NCBI GenBank assembly: GCA_002294185.1
Contig: DBFD01000022.1
Coordinates: 1 to 43,388, forward strand
Length of the DNA: 43,388 nucleotides
Source: Paracoccus sp. UBA889
Lineage (GTDB): Bacteria; Pseudomonadota; Alphaproteobacteria; Rhodobacterales; Rhodobacteraceae
Reading direction: 5' to 3'
Shown: piece after piece, positions 1 to 9,723 of the stretch
Layout: each line of letters opens with the position of its first letter
How positions within the stretch are numbered: the stretch's first letter is position 1
Notes under the pieces: generated by a model
Told to the model about the DNA's origin: nothing
Databases searched by the model: none
Seen by the model: only the letters and a program-made list of their open reading frames with translations
Program-made: the position numbers and the translations under genes

Positions 1-48
1 CGGACCGGCCTGGAAAACGTCGTCTTCGCACGCAAAGGATTCATGTCG

Positions 49-70
49 GGCGCAGGTGGCCCCCTGCGCC
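49..70 (-). terminator. Hairpin after the DUF2237 gene, possible terminator
   Basis: Perfect 8-bp arms (GGCGCAGG / CCTGCGCC) enclose a 6-base loop, 9 bases past the stop codon of the minus-strand DUF2237 gene. No T-run follows in the minus direction, so it may be a weak terminator or an mRNA 3'-end stabiliser. The rest of positions 1-78 shows no gene I can support. Confidence 0.4.
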
Positions 71-78
71 GGGGCCTG

Positions 79-453
79 TCATCCATTCGCTTCCGCCTGA
101 TGCGCCTGCAGCAATTCCAGCGGAACGATATCCAGCGCCCGTCGATGCGTCGCATCCAGGACCACCTTGGGCGCGGCCATTTCCTGCGCCGCCTGCAGAA
201 AGCGCGCGGCGCACAGGCACCAGCGATCGCCAGCCTTCAGCCCGGCGAAGCGGAATTCCGGTCGGGGCGTGGACAGATCGTTGCCCAGATATTTCGACAT
301 GGCCAGAAATTCGTCGGTCACGATCACGCAGATCGTATGGCTGCCGCGATCCTCAGGTCCGGTATCGCAACATCCGTTGCGAAAGAAGCCGGTCTTCGGC
401 CGGTCCGAACACGTCTCCAACGGCCCGCCGAGAACGTTCAGGGATCGCTCCAT
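79..453 (-). CDS. DUF2237 family protein
   Basis: This 124-residue protein matches my recollection of the DUF2237 family over its whole length. Hallmarks are the N-terminal MERSLNVLGGPL, a GCCDTGPEDRGSH block, a DLSTPRPEF segment and a cysteine-containing GDRWCLCAARF segment near the middle. The cysteines and histidine could bind a metal, but this is inference and the family has no established function. The length is normal and the ORF is intact. It is the last gene of a minus-strand run pth, DUF2332, DUF2237, with a 60-base gap to the DUF2332 stop. No signal peptide or membrane segment is visible, so it is probably cytoplasmic. Confidence 0.85.
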   Translation of the reverse strand: MERSLNVLGGPLETCSDRPKTGFFRNGCCDTGPEDRGSHTICVIVTDEFLAMSKYLGNDLSTPRPEFRFAGLKAGDRWCLCAARFLQAAQEMAAPKVVLDATHRRALDIVPLELLQAHQAEANG

Positions 454-513
454 CCTCGTCTCCTCCTGGAAACAGGATAAACCAGCCGCGCCTGTCGGCC
501 AATCCCCCGCCGT

Positions 514-1587
514 TCACAAGCCCGATGGCAGGGGGGCAGGGTGCCATGACACCCATCGGCCGTGAAAATCCGCGCGCCCCAGCGACCAGCCATGGACGGC
601 GCCGTTCCACAGCCGCAGCGACAGCGCCGCGCCGGGGCCGCACCCGTCGGATTCCATCGCGAAATGCGCCAGTGGTGCGTCCGGGCCGGCCCGCGCTGCC
701 GCAGCCTGCAGGGCGGCCGCGCAAACCCCTTGCGTCGCTTCCGGAAAATATTGTGCCGCCACGGTGTGACAGACGAATGTCACGCGCCCCGGCGCGGCCT
801 TGGCCAGACGCGCAATCAGCCAGTCGCCCGCATCGCCCTGCGCCACCTGCGGCGGAAAGACCCGCGCCAGATCCAGCGCGCCGCGCAGCCGGGCCAGCCG
901 GGCCGACTGATCCGCCCAGCAATAGGCCTGCAACCGCAGCCGGTCCGCCACCGGATCGACCGGCCGCAGATCGACGCCCTCGGCCTCGGCCAACCGGAAC
1001 TCTCCGGCTGGAACCTGTCCGTCCCATCGCGGCCGCAAGGTCACGCCGGCGCCCTGGTCGGACGCAGGCCGGTCGGAATGGGCGCCGGGCTGCGCGCGCG
1101 CGGGCCGCAGATGGTAATGCGCGAAATTCAGGTTCAGACCGGCCGAGGCGCCCAGTTCCAGCGCCCTCAGCGGCAAGCCACATCGTTGTGCGAGGAACCG
1201 GGCCGCTGCGATGATCGCCGCCGACCGCGCGACCTCGTTCGTCTGCGGCGGACTGTCCAGCCAGCGCAGAAGACAGGCCTCATGCGCGGTCAGGACCGAC
1301 AGCAACAGCGCCGCGTCCACCCTGCCCGAGGCATAGGCGCGGGCCAAGGCTGGGGCGGCGCCGCGCAGGACCAGCGCGTGCAGCCCGCCGCACAGCCGCA
1401 GAGGCACGGAATCGGCGCTGGATGAGGGATCGCCGCGCCAGTCCAGAACGCGCCGCGCGACCGCGCCCGAATCGTGGCGCAGGCAATCCGCAAGCAGATC
1501 GCAGACGCGCGCAGTCAGCGGTGAGCCCAGATCGCGGCAGGATCGCGCCTGATCGCGAAACGCGGCCCGAACCGCCGCTTCGTTCAT
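514..1587 (-). CDS. DUF2332 domain-containing protein
   Basis: A 357-residue soluble protein with the layout of DUF2332 proteins. The N-terminal half is helical and includes LHALVLRG and a conserved-looking segment around LRWLDSPPQTNEVARSA. A glycine-rich LELGASAGLNLNF segment in the middle resembles the SAM-binding motif I of class I methyltransferases. A C-terminal part follows with FVCHTVAAQYF. The methyltransferase-like motif is visible, but no reaction is established for the family. Its ATG overlaps the pth stop by 4 bases (ATGA), which suggests translational coupling with peptidyl-tRNA hydrolase. No truncation is seen. Confidence 0.8.
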   Translation of the reverse strand: MNEAAVRAAFRDQARSCRDLGSPLTARVCDLLADCLRHDSGAVARRVLDWRGDPSSSADSVPLRLCGGLHALVLRGAAPALARAYASGRVDAALLLSVLTAHEACLLRWLDSPPQTNEVARSAAIIAAARFLAQRCGLPLRALELGASAGLNLNFAHYHLRPARAQPGAHSDRPASDQGAGVTLRPRWDGQVPAGEFRLAEAEGVDLRPVDPVADRLRLQAYCWADQSARLARLRGALDLARVFPPQVAQGDAGDWLIARLAKAAPGRVTFVCHTVAAQYFPEATQGVCAAALQAAAARAGPDAPLAHFAMESDGCGPGAALSLRLWNGAVHGWSLGRADFHGRWVSWHPAPLPSGL

Positions 1588-2306
1588 CGGAACCGCCGGG
1601 TCAATGCGCGCAGACGCTCGGCCATGCTGGCCGGAGCGGCCTCGATCTCGGTCGCCGGAGCGGGATTGCCTTCGGTCCTGCCGGGCGAGGGTTTTGTGGA
1701 TCCTGCCCCGTCCGGCCCGGTCCTGCCGGTATTCCGCGCAGGCTGGGTGCGGGCTGCGACGGCGTTCTGAAACCGCCCGCCATCGCCTGCGGCCAGAAAC
1801 GGCGATCCATCCGCGATTCCGCGCAGCAGATCATCCAGCCAGTCGCGATCGGACCTGGCGAAGTCCGACAGAACATAGGCCGCCACCCGGTCCTTGTGTC
1901 CCGGATGGCCGATGCCCAGCCGCACACGCTGGTATTCCGGCCCGATATGCTGATGGATCGATCGCAGCCCGTTATGGCCGGCGTGACCCCCGCCCGACTT
2001 TACCCGGCATTTGCCCGGCGCAAGATCCAGTTCGTCATGGAACACGATCACATCGGCAGGCGTCAGCTTCAGATAGCGCATGGCCTCGCCCACCGATTGC
2101 CCCGACAGGTTCATGAACGTGCCCGGTTTCAACAGGGCAATGCGGTTTTCACCCAGCCGTGCCTCGATGCTCTGGCCCTGAAACCGTGCCCTCCACGGAC
2201 CCAGGTCGTGGTCGGTCGCGATGCGGTCAACCGCCATGAAACCGATATTGTGACGGTTCCCTGTATATTTCATGCCCGGATTGCCCAGGCCCACGATCAG
2301 TTTCAT
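1584..2306 (-). CDS. pth: Peptidyl-tRNA hydrolase
   Basis: Pth releases tRNA from prematurely dropped peptidyl-tRNA in the cytoplasm. I chose the start at [11 protein letters not shown], the universal family N-terminus, rather than a GTG/ATG 10 codons upstream. Catalytic and substrate residues are present: His19 in GNRHNIGF, Asn66 in TFMNLSGQ, Asp91 in FHDELDL and Asn112 in [10 protein letters not shown], equivalent to E. coli His20, Asn68, Asp93 and Asn114. The core ends near residue 185. About 55 further residues rich in Ala, Pro, Gly, Thr and Arg follow and end in a basic [10 protein letters not shown], so the protein (240 aa) is longer than the usual ~190-200. It is divergent from clpP and 4-base overlapped with the DUF2332 gene. 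Confidence 0.96.
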   Translation of the reverse strand: MKLIVGLGNPGMKYTGNRHNIGFMAVDRIATDHDLGPWRARFQGQSIEARLGENRIALLKPGTFMNLSGQSVGEAMRYLKLTPADVIVFHDELDLAPGKCRVKSGGGHAGHNGLRSIHQHIGPEYQRVRLGIGHPGHKDRVAAYVLSDFARSDRDWLDDLLRGIADGSPFLAAGDGGRFQNAVAARTQPARNTGRTGPDGAGSTKPSPGRTEGNPAPATEIEAAPASMAERLRALTRRFR

Positions 2307-2448
2307 CTGCCTCTCCCGGCGCGAAATTCGTTCCATGCCTTGCGGCGGACCTTGCCGGTTACTAAGACTCTGTCAACCTTTCGCGGCTAAGGGATGGGAC
2401 AGCGCCCGGTCGAATCGCGCGGACGGGAATAACAGGCAAGGACAGACG

Positions 2449-3081
2449 ATGAGCGATCCGGCGGAATTCTACATGAACACCCTCGTTCCCATGGTGGTCG
2501 AACAGACCTCTCGCGGGGAACGGGCCTACGACATCTTCTCGCGGCTGCTGAAGGAACGCATCATCTTCGTTTCGGGTCCGGTCCATGACGGCATGTCCAC
2601 GCTGGTCTGCGCGCAATTGCTGTTTCTCGAGGCGGAGAATCCGTCGAAGGACATCAGCATGTACATCAACAGCCCTGGCGGGGTCGTGACCTCTGGCCTG
2701 TCGATCTATGACACGATGCAATATATCCGGCCCAAGGTCTCGACCCTGGTGGTGGGGCAGGCGGCCTCGATGGGATCGCTGCTGCTGGCGGCGGGCGAAC
2801 CGGGGCTGCGGTTTTCGCTGCCCAACAGCCGGGTCATGGTGCACCAGCCCTCGGGCGGCTATCAGGGCCAGGCAACCGATATCCTGATCCACGCCCGCGA
2901 AACCGAAAAGCTGAAGCGGCGGCTGAATGAAATCTATGTGAAGCATACCGGGAAATCACTGGCCGAAGTCGAGGAGGCGCTGGAACGCGACCGCTTCATG
3001 TCGCCCGACGAGGCAAAGGAATGGGGCCTGATCGACGAGGTGGTGCAGCCGCGCGGCAAGGCCGAGAGTGGGAAGAAATAG
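2449..3081 (+). CDS. clpP: ATP-dependent Clp protease proteolytic subunit
   Basis: ClpP forms the tetradecameric serine-protease chamber that degrades substrates unfolded by ClpX or ClpA. The 210-residue product has the full catalytic triad: Ser107 in [11 protein letters not shown], His132 in MVHQPSGG and Asp181 in ERDRFMS. The start at [10 protein letters not shown] lies behind an AGGACAG ribosome-binding site. An in-frame ORF extends further upstream, but its 59 codons do not look like ClpP. clpX follows after 165 bases in the same direction, the classic clpP-clpX pair. No tig gene precedes it here; instead pth diverges upstream. A heat-shock promoter is expected in the 142-base divergent gap, but I could not identify one confidently. 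Confidence 0.97.
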   Translation: MSDPAEFYMNTLVPMVVEQTSRGERAYDIFSRLLKERIIFVSGPVHDGMSTLVCAQLLFLEAENPSKDISMYINSPGGVVTSGLSIYDTMQYIRPKVSTLVVGQAASMGSLLLAAGEPGLRFSLPNSRVMVHQPSGGYQGQATDILIHARETEKLKRRLNEIYVKHTGKSLAEVEEALERDRFMSPDEAKEWGLIDEVVQPRGKAESGKK

Positions 3082-3098
3082 ACACGTTTGGGGGATTG

Positions 3099-3114
3099 TG
3101 ACGCGGGCGCGTCA
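3099..3114. repeat. Inverted repeat in the clpP-clpX gap
   Basis: TGACGCGGGCGCGTCA has perfect 7-bp arms around a GG centre, starting 17 bases after the clpP stop. Outer GGGA and TCCC segments extend the symmetry with a small TTG bulge. The tight centre favours a protein-binding dyad over an RNA hairpin, although a shorter stem could fold. No T-run follows. It may serve a clpX-proximal promoter or be a processing or attenuation signal. Confidence 0.4.
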
Positions 3115-3246
3115 TCCCTAACATGAGCAGGACGATCCGCGCCGCCGATCCTGGTGGCGGCGGAACAGACCAATGCGGCGCGGACCGGGCCCCGGCCGTG
3201 CCGCCCGTCAGGCCCCGGCGGCGGGCGGAAATGAAGGAAGTGGACG

Positions 3247-4512
<1,266 letters not shown>

Positions 4513-4567
4513 CGGCGACGCTGGCGCCTGCTGCGGGGACAGCGCCGGTTCCGGCCGGGAGCGCCGC

Positions 4568-4609
4568 AGACAGGCCGGCGAAAACCGCAATCGGACGGCC
4601 TGGCTTTTT
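4568..4609 (+). terminator. Rho-independent terminator after clpX
   Basis: Arms AGaCAGGCCG and CGGCCTGgCT pair with one mismatch around an 18-base loop, and a run of five T follows at 4605-4609. It lies 56 bases after the clpX stop and about 100 bases before the next gene. Confidence 0.6.
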
Positions 4610-4706
4610 CCCTGTGCCGGCGATGCCCCTGCGCGCTGCGAAGGCTGGACCTGAGAAGCTGTTTGCGCCATAGCTTGCGGCGAAGATGATGAAGAGGCCG
4701 GTGCCG

Positions 4707-5090
4707 ATGTCCCTGAAATCCAAGCTGCTGCGCATGTTGACCTGGTGGAACGGCCAGACATTGAACACCCAGTTCTGGACCTGGCGGAACGGCATCAAGG
4801 TCGGCGAGGACGATCAGGGCAATCTCTTCTATCGGAACAAGGACGGCTCGCGCCGCTGGGTGATCTATTCGGGCGAGGCCGAGGCCAGCCGGATCAGCCC
4901 GGAATGGCACGGCTGGCTGCACCACACCTGGGCCGAGCCGCCGACCGAAGCACCGTTGATCCACAAGACCTGGGAAAAGCCGCATGTGCCAAACATGACC
5001 GGCACCCCGGGCGCCTATTATCCACCCGGCTCTTTGTATCGGGCCGATCCCGCGCCGCGGCGCGACTATGATGCGTGGCAGCCCGAGTAG
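4707..5090 (+). CDS. NADH:ubiquinone oxidoreductase subunit, NDUFA12/B17.2 family
   Basis: Homologue of the mitochondrial complex I accessory subunit NDUFA12 (B17.2), also found as a supernumerary subunit in alphaproteobacterial complex I. Family hallmarks are [50 protein letters not shown] and the C-terminal [11 protein letters not shown] chose the ATG at 4707 ([11 protein letters not shown], 127 aa) because AAGAGG sits 9 bases upstream; an in-frame ATG at 4686 would add 7 residues. It has no signal peptide, consistent with peripheral attachment to complex I. The mlaD-like gene starts directly after its stop. The main nuo operon is not in this window. Confidence 0.92.
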   Translation: MSLKSKLLRMLTWWNGQTLNTQFWTWRNGIKVGEDDQGNLFYRNKDGSRRWVIYSGEAEASRISPEWHGWLHHTWAEPPTEAPLIHKTWEKPHVPNMTGTPGAYYPPGSLYRADPAPRRDYDAWQPE

Positions 5091-5576
5091 ATGACGGCAG
5101 CGGTCGAGCAGCGGGCAGAGCAGCGCGCCGAATTGCTGGCCGGCGGCGTCGTTCTGGCCGTCGCCGCGGGCTTTCTGATCTGGGCCCTGGGCGGCACGAT
5201 GGCCGGACGCGGCGGCTATGAATTGACAGCCTCTTTTCCAGATGTGGACGGCATCGATGTCGGCACCGAGGTTCGGCTGGCGGGCGTCAAGGTCGGCCGG
5301 GTCAGCGCCATCAGTCTGAACTCGCAGACCTACATGGCCGACGCGCGCATCAGCCTGCCCGACACCGTGGCGCTGCCGGTCGACAGCGCCGCCATCATCC
5401 AGTCGGACGGGCTGCTGGGCGGTTCCTATATCCTGATCCAGCCGGGCGGCAGCCCCGATGACCTGCGCCCGGGCGACGAGATCGAAGAGGTTCAGGGCGC
5501 CGTCAGCCTGTTGCAACTGATGATGAAATTCGTCGACAGCCAGGCCAGCGGCGACAGGGGACCGCCGCAGCCATGA
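5091..5576 (+). CDS. mlaD: MlaD-like MCE domain phospholipid-transport protein
   Basis: A 161-residue protein with one N-terminal membrane segment (about residues 15-35) and a single MCE domain (about 42-120). The MCE core reads DVDGIDVGTEVRLAGVKVG and is followed by DGLLGGSYILI. This is the architecture of MlaD, the inner-membrane-anchored periplasmic ring of the Mla system that maintains outer-membrane lipid asymmetry. A hydrophobic SLLQLMMKFV stretch near the C-terminus fits the MlaD pore helix. The ATPase, permease and shuttle genes (mlaF, mlaE, mlaC) are not in the window. Its ATG abuts the previous stop, and its own stop overlaps the DUF2155 start by 4 bases. Confidence 0.88.
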   Translation: MTAAVEQRAEQRAELLAGGVVLAVAAGFLIWALGGTMAGRGGYELTASFPDVDGIDVGTEVRLAGVKVGRVSAISLNSQTYMADARISLPDTVALPVDSAAIIQSDGLLGGSYILIQPGGSPDDLRPGDEIEEVQGAVSLLQLMMKFVDSQASGDRGPPQP

Positions 5577-5923
5577 TCCGCGCCGCGCTTCTGGTGCTGG
5601 CGCTGGTCCAGCCGGCTGCCGCGCAAAACGTGGCGCGGGCACAGGGCGCCTTGCTGCGCGGACTGGACAAGGTGTCGGGGCGGACGACGGACATCCGGCT
5701 GCAGGTGGGCGAGGCAAAGCGTTATGACCGGCTGCAGATCAGGCTGGGCGAATGCCGGTTTCCGGCGGGCGATCCCAGCTCTGACGCATTCGCGCAATTG
5801 ACCATCACCGATCTGGCGCAGAACGTCACGCTGTTCAGCGGCTGGATGATCGCCTCGTCGCCCGCCCTGTCTGCCCTGGACGACGCCCGCTATGATGTCT
5901 GGGTGATTTCCTGCCAAAGCTGA
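5573..5923 (+). CDS. DUF2155 domain-containing exported protein
   Basis: A 116-residue protein beginning with a clear signal peptide (MIRAALLVLALVQPAAAQ), so probably periplasmic. The mature part contains the DUF2155 features LRGLDKVSGRTTDI, a cysteine in RLGECRF, LFSGWMIASSPALSALDDARYDVWVISC and a final cysteine. The two cysteines may form a disulfide, which is inference. The ATG overlaps the mlaD-like stop by 4 bases. The last 34 bases overlap the 3' end of the opposite-strand aat gene. The biochemical function is unknown; conserved placement beside mlaD and the NDUFA12 homologue suggests an envelope role only loosely. Confidence 0.85.
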   Translation: MIRAALLVLALVQPAAAQNVARAQGALLRGLDKVSGRTTDIRLQVGEAKRYDRLQIRLGECRFPAGDPSSDAFAQLTITDLAQNVTLFSGWMIASSPALSALDDARYDVWVISCQS

Positions 5924-6519
5924 TCGGCGGTGGGCAATGTCGCGCGACGGAAATCGGCATCGCGATCCAGTGCGGCCTGCAATCGCTGGCGGTAGGTTCC
6001 GCGCGGCAATTCGAAACCGCCCATCCGCGCCAGATGCGGGGTCAGGAACTGGGTGTCGAACAGCGTGAAGCCGCAACGCGCCAGGTGGCCCGACAGCCAG
6101 ATCAGCGCCAGCTTGGACCCGTTCGTCCGGGCCGAGGCCATGGATTCGCCAAAGAATGCGCCACCAAGCGTCACCCCGAAGATGCCGCCGGCAAAATGAC
6201 CATCACGACGGATTTCAAGCGCCTCGGCATGGCCCGCCTCATGCAGTTCGCGATACAACCGCCGCAGCGGAGCGTTGATCCAGGTCACGTCGCGGGCGGC
6301 GCAGGCAGCCACCACCGCGTCGAAATCGCCATCCAGATGCGCCGACCAGCCGCCACGCCGCAAGTCTCGTCGCAACGATCGCGATGCGTGGACACCGCCG
6401 ACCGGCAGAAGCCCGCGCATCGGCGGATCGAACCAGTAAAGATTGGGGTCGTCACCGCTTTCGGCCATGGGAAAGACGCCGCGCGCGTAGCCTGCCAGCA
6501 ATTGCGCGGCGCCGATCAC
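5890..6519 (-). CDS. aat: Leucyl/phenylalanyl-tRNA--protein transferase
   Basis: Aat transfers Leu or Phe from aminoacyl-tRNA to N-terminal Arg or Lys of proteins, making N-degrons for ClpAPS. Family motifs are GYARGVFPMAES, YWFDPPMRGLLP, SRSLRRDLRRG, TWINAPLRRLY, GGIFGVTLGGAFFGESM and LFDTQFLTPHL. I placed the start at a GTG (position 6519) because the region before it overlaps accC coding sequence and alignment to the family N-terminus fits; this gives 209 aa, normal for the family. The upstream ribosome-binding site is weak, so an alternative TTG a few codons later is possible. The gene lies 10 bases after the accC stop and its 3' end overlaps DUF2155 by 34 bases. Confidence 0.93.
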   Translation of the reverse strand: MIGAAQLLAGYARGVFPMAESGDDPNLYWFDPPMRGLLPVGGVHASRSLRRDLRRGGWSAHLDGDFDAVVAACAARDVTWINAPLRRLYRELHEAGHAEALEIRRDGHFAGGIFGVTLGGAFFGESMASARTNGSKLALIWLSGHLARCGFTLFDTQFLTPHLARMGGFELPRGTYRQRLQAALDRDADFRRATLPTADQLWQEITQTS

Positions 6520-6529
6520 CCCGGCCGGC

Positions 6530-7876
6530 TCAGCCGAAAGCCCGGTCGAGCCAGCGTTCCAGCCAGTGAATCGAATAATTTCCGGTCTGGATGTCCGGCT
6601 CTTGCAGAAGGGCGCGGAACAGCGGCATCGTGGTGTCGATCCCATCCACGATCATCTCGCCCAAGGCGCGGTCGAGCCGCGCCAGCGCCTCGCGACGGTC
6701 ACGGCCATGCACGATCAATTTGCCGATCAGGCTGTCGTAATAGGGCGGGATAGAATAGCCCTGATACAGCGCGGAATCGATCCGGACGCCCAACCCGCCG
6801 GGCGCGTGGTATTGGGTGATCCTGCCGGGGCAGGGGCTGAAGGCCGGCACCTTTTCGGCATTGATGCGAACCTCGATCGCGTGGCCACGGATCGACAGCT
6901 TGTCTTGCTGAAACTCCATCTCCTCGCCTGCGGCGACGCGGATCTGCTGCCGAACCAGATCGACGCCGAAGATCGCCTCGGTCACGGGATGTTCGACCTG
7001 AAGGCGGGTGTTCATCTCGATGAAGTAGAATTCGCCGTCCTCGAACAGGAATTCGATCGTGCCGGCGCCGGCATAGCCGATCTTGGCCACTGCATCGGCG
7101 CAGGTCTTGCCGATCCGGTCGCGCTGTTCGGGGGTGATGGCGGGGCCTGGCGCCTCTTCCAGAACCTTCTGGTGGCGGCGTTGCAGGGAACAATCCCGCT
7201 CGCCCAGATGGACGGCGCGGCCGCGGCCGTCGCCGAAGACCTGGATCTCGATGTGACGCGGCTTTTGCAGATATTTCTCGATATAGACATCGGGGTTGCC
7301 GAAGGCGGCCTTGGCCTCGGCCCGGGCGGTGCGGAAGGCGACCTCCAACCCCTTTTCGTCGGCCGCCACCTTCATGCCGCGACCGCCGCCCCCCGCCGTC
7401 GCCTTGATGATCACCGGATAGCCGATTTCGGCCGCGACCTGGCGGGCTGCTTCCACGTCATCGACGCCGCCCTCGCTGCCCGGAACGCAGGGCACGCCAA
7501 GCGCCCTCATCGTGTCCTTGGCGGTGATCTTGTCGCCCATGATGCGGATATGTTCCGCGCGCGGGCCGATGAAGGTGATGCCGTGATCTTCCAGCATCTG
7601 CACGAATCCGGCATTTTCGGACAGAAATCCGTAGCCGGGATGGATCGCCTGCGCCCCGGTAATCTCGCAGGCCGAGACGATGGCCGCCATGTTCAGATAG
7701 CTGGCCGAGGAAGGCGCAGGCCCGATGCAGACCGATTCGTCGGCCATGCGGACATGCATCGCATCGGCGTCGGCGGTCGAATGAACCGCGACCGAGGCGA
7801 TGCCCATCTCGCGGCAGGCGCGGATCACGCGCAGGGCGATCTCGCCCCGGTTGGCGATCAGAATCTTGTCGAACAT
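6530..7876 (-). CDS. accC: Acetyl-CoA carboxylase, biotin carboxylase subunit
   Basis: AccC uses ATP and bicarbonate to carboxylate biotin on AccB, the first half-reaction of malonyl-CoA synthesis. The 448-residue protein starts [20 protein letters not shown]. It carries the ATP-grasp glycine-rich loop [12 protein letters not shown], the [11 protein letters not shown] motif, and the catalytic-region [16 protein letters not shown]. The C-terminal domain is complete ([15 protein letters not shown]). It lies 7 bases after accB, the usual accB-accC operon, with aat directly downstream. No defects are visible. Confidence 0.98.
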   Translation of the reverse strand: MFDKILIANRGEIALRVIRACREMGIASVAVHSTADADAMHVRMADESVCIGPAPSSASYLNMAAIVSACEITGAQAIHPGYGFLSENAGFVQMLEDHGITFIGPRAEHIRIMGDKITAKDTMRALGVPCVPGSEGGVDDVEAARQVAAEIGYPVIIKATAGGGGRGMKVAADEKGLEVAFRTARAEAKAAFGNPDVYIEKYLQKPRHIEIQVFGDGRGRAVHLGERDCSLQRRHQKVLEEAPGPAITPEQRDRIGKTCADAVAKIGYAGAGTIEFLFEDGEFYFIEMNTRLQVEHPVTEAIFGVDLVRQQIRVAAGEEMEFQQDKLSIRGHAIEVRINAEKVPAFSPCPGRITQYHAPGGLGVRIDSALYQGYSIPPYYDSLIGKLIVHGRDRREALARLDRALGEMIVDGIDTTMPLFRALLQEPDIQTGNYSIHWLERWLDRAFG

Positions 7877-7883
7877 TCCGCCC

Positions 7884-8402
7884 TCACTCGACGACCATCA
7901 GGGGGGCGCCGAATTCCACCGGGCTGCCATCGTCGACCAGGATCCGCTTGACCGTCCCGGCGCGGGGCGAGGGGATGTGGTTCATTGTCTTCATCGCCTC
8001 GACGATCATCAGCGTCTCGCCCTCGGCGACCTGCTGGCCGATCTGGACGAAGGGCGCGGCGCCGGGTTCGGCCGACAGATAGGCGGTCCCGACCATGGGC
8101 GAGGTCACGGCACCCGGCAGGCTGGCCGGATCGGAGTCGGCCGAATGCGCGCCAGCGGCGGGGGCGGGGGCGGGGCCGGAAACGGGCGCGGCGGGGGGCA
8201 GGGCCGGTGGTGCCGGCGCGGCAGGGGCTGCCGGCGCGGACTTGCCGTATTTCGACAGGCTGACGGTCAGGCGGTCATGTTCGCCGTATTCCCGCTTGAC
8301 CGAGATTTCGCTCAATTCGCTGGCGTTCAGCAATTCCGCGAGGGACTGGATGAAGGCGACGTCGCCTTCGTGATGCTTGCCGTTCATCGAATCGTCGCTC
8401 AT
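7884..8402 (-). CDS. accB: Acetyl-CoA carboxylase, biotin carboxyl carrier protein
   Basis: AccB carries the biotin carboxylated by AccC. The N-terminal domain (about 12-50) is followed by a roughly 45-residue Ala/Pro-rich hinge. The C-terminal biotinyl domain (about 95-172) has the acceptor lysine Lys138 in [11 protein letters not shown] chose the ATG at 8402 ([10 protein letters not shown], 172 aa) because a GAGG ribosome-binding site sits 5 bases upstream; an ATG five codons earlier (8417) lacks one. accC follows at once. The 132 bases upstream to hisE contain a small GCGGCG/CGCCGC hairpin at 8445-8460 and possibly the accB promoter, which I could not pin down. Confidence 0.96.
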   Translation of the reverse strand: MSDDSMNGKHHEGDVAFIQSLAELLNASELSEISVKREYGEHDRLTVSLSKYGKSAPAAPAAPAPPALPPAAPVSGPAPAPAAGAHSADSDPASLPGAVTSPMVGTAYLSAEPGAAPFVQIGQQVAEGETLMIVEAMKTMNHIPSPRAGTVKRILVDDGSPVEFGAPLMVVE

Positions 8403-8534
8403 GCCATCCTCTGTCATGTTTTCACTGCCGTCTGCCTGCCTGTCGCGGCGGTTTCGCCGCTTATAGCCCCCAAGCCTGCCCGAGGGGAAGGGATTCGCGC
8501 CAGAACCCTGTCTTGCCGCGCCTTGATCCCGCCT

Positions 8535-8849
8535 TCAGTCGCCCCGCGCGGCTTTTTCCGCAAGGCCCGACAGGCCTTCGCGCCGCGCCAGTTCCGCCTC
8601 GACATCGGCCAGCGCCACATCGCGCGCGGCCAGCATGACCAGCAGATGGAAGATCACGTCAGCGGCCTCCGCGGTCAGCCGGGCGCGGTCGCCGCGAACC
8701 GCTTCGATGACCGCCTCGACGGCCTCTTCGCCGAATTTCTCGGCGCATTTTTCCGGCCCCCCGGCCAGCAGTTTCGCCGTCCAGCTGCTTTCCGGATCGG
8801 CCGATCGGCGCGTCGCGATGGTGGCGGCAAGTCTGTCGATGGCGCTCAT
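8535..8849 (-). CDS. hisE: Phosphoribosyl-ATP diphosphatase
   Basis: HisE hydrolyses phosphoribosyl-ATP to phosphoribosyl-AMP, step 2 of histidine biosynthesis. The 104-residue protein shows the all-alpha NTP-pyrophosphohydrolase fold motifs: [24 protein letters not shown], written here as two parts, [10 protein letters not shown] and [12 protein letters not shown], and [13 protein letters not shown] with the metal-binding acidic residues. The start overlaps the hisF stop by 4 bases. It is a stand-alone HisE, not fused to HisI, as is usual in alphaproteobacteria. The rest of the his pathway except hisF is outside the window. Confidence 0.96.
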   Translation of the reverse strand: MSAIDRLAATIATRRSADPESSWTAKLLAGGPEKCAEKFGEEAVEAVIEAVRGDRARLTAEAADVIFHLLVMLAARDVALADVEAELARREGLSGLAEKAARGD

Positions 8850-9607
8850 GTCAGTCTCATCGGAATGCCGGCTGCGGCCATGTGGGCCTTGGCCTCGGTT
8901 ATGGAATAGGAGCCGAAATGGAAGATCGAGGCGGCCAGGACGGCGCTGGCATGGCCCTGGGTCACGCCTTCGACCAGGTGATCCAGGGTGCCGACCCCGC
9001 CCGATGCGATGACCGGTATCTGCACCGCATCGGCGATGGCACGGGTCAGCGCCAGGTTGAAGCCAGCGCGCGTGCCGTCGCGGTCCATCGAGGTCAGCAG
9101 GATTTCCCCGGCGCCGCGTTCGGCGACGGTCCGCGCGAAGGCGACCGCGTCGATTCCGGTCGGCCTGCGCCCGCCATGGGTGAAAATCTCCCAACCGCCG
9201 CCGGCGACGGTCTTGGCGTCGATGGCGCAGATCACGCATTGGCTGCCGAACCGGTCGGCGGCCCGCGCGATCACGTCGGGATCGGCGACGGCGGCGGAGT
9301 TGAAGCTGACCTTGTCCGCGCCCGCCAGCAACAGGGCGCGCACGTCCTCGGCTGTGCGCACACCGCCGCCCACCGTCAGCGGCACGAAACATTGTTCGGC
9401 CGTGCGCGTGACAAGATCGAACATGGTGCCGCGGTTCTCGTGAGTGGCGTGGATGTCCAGAAAGCAGATCTCGTCCGCGCCCGCCGCGTCATAGGCGCGC
9501 GCCGCCGCGACCGGATCGCCCGCATCGATCAGATCGACGAAGTTGACGCCCTTGACCACGCGGCCATCGGCCACGTCGAGGCAGGGAATGATGCGGGTCT
9601 TCAGCAT
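8846..9607 (-). CDS. hisF: Imidazole glycerol phosphate synthase, cyclase subunit
   Basis: HisF, with HisH, closes the imidazole ring to give IGP and AICAR. The 253-residue TIM barrel begins [12 protein letters not shown] with catalytic Asp11. Other hallmarks are [46 protein letters not shown] containing the catalytic-region Asp near 130, [10 protein letters not shown] and [10 protein letters not shown]. hisH and hisA are not adjacent within the window; hisE overlaps downstream. The 116 bases upstream are shared with divergent selD. Confidence 0.97.
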   Translation of the reverse strand: MLKTRIIPCLDVADGRVVKGVNFVDLIDAGDPVAAARAYDAAGADEICFLDIHATHENRGTMFDLVTRTAEQCFVPLTVGGGVRTAEDVRALLLAGADKVSFNSAAVADPDVIARAADRFGSQCVICAIDAKTVAGGGWEIFTHGGRRPTGIDAVAFARTVAERGAGEILLTSMDRDGTRAGFNLALTRAIADAVQIPVIASGGVGTLDHLVEGVTQGHASAVLAASIFHFGSYSITEAKAHMAAAGIPMRLT

Positions 9608-9723
9608 GGCCGATCCTCGTTCGTGGCGCCCCTGATAGGCGGAAACGGCGGCGCGGGCCAGAGGCGTTCGATTGCCGCCGACCGGAGGCGGTGCTAGTCT
9701 TCACCAAAATTCCGGAGGCTCCG

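Noticed and set aside
353-1183. Long minus-strand frame (276 codons) overlapping the DUF2332 gene
   Set aside because: It is out of frame with a recognisable DUF2332 protein and has the Arg/Ala/Gly composition of a GC-rich shadow frame.
2307-2448. TTGCCG followed after 17 bases by AACCTT as a clpP promoter
   Set aside because: The -10 match is poor and no alternative heat-shock consensus was convincing, so no promoter was annotated.
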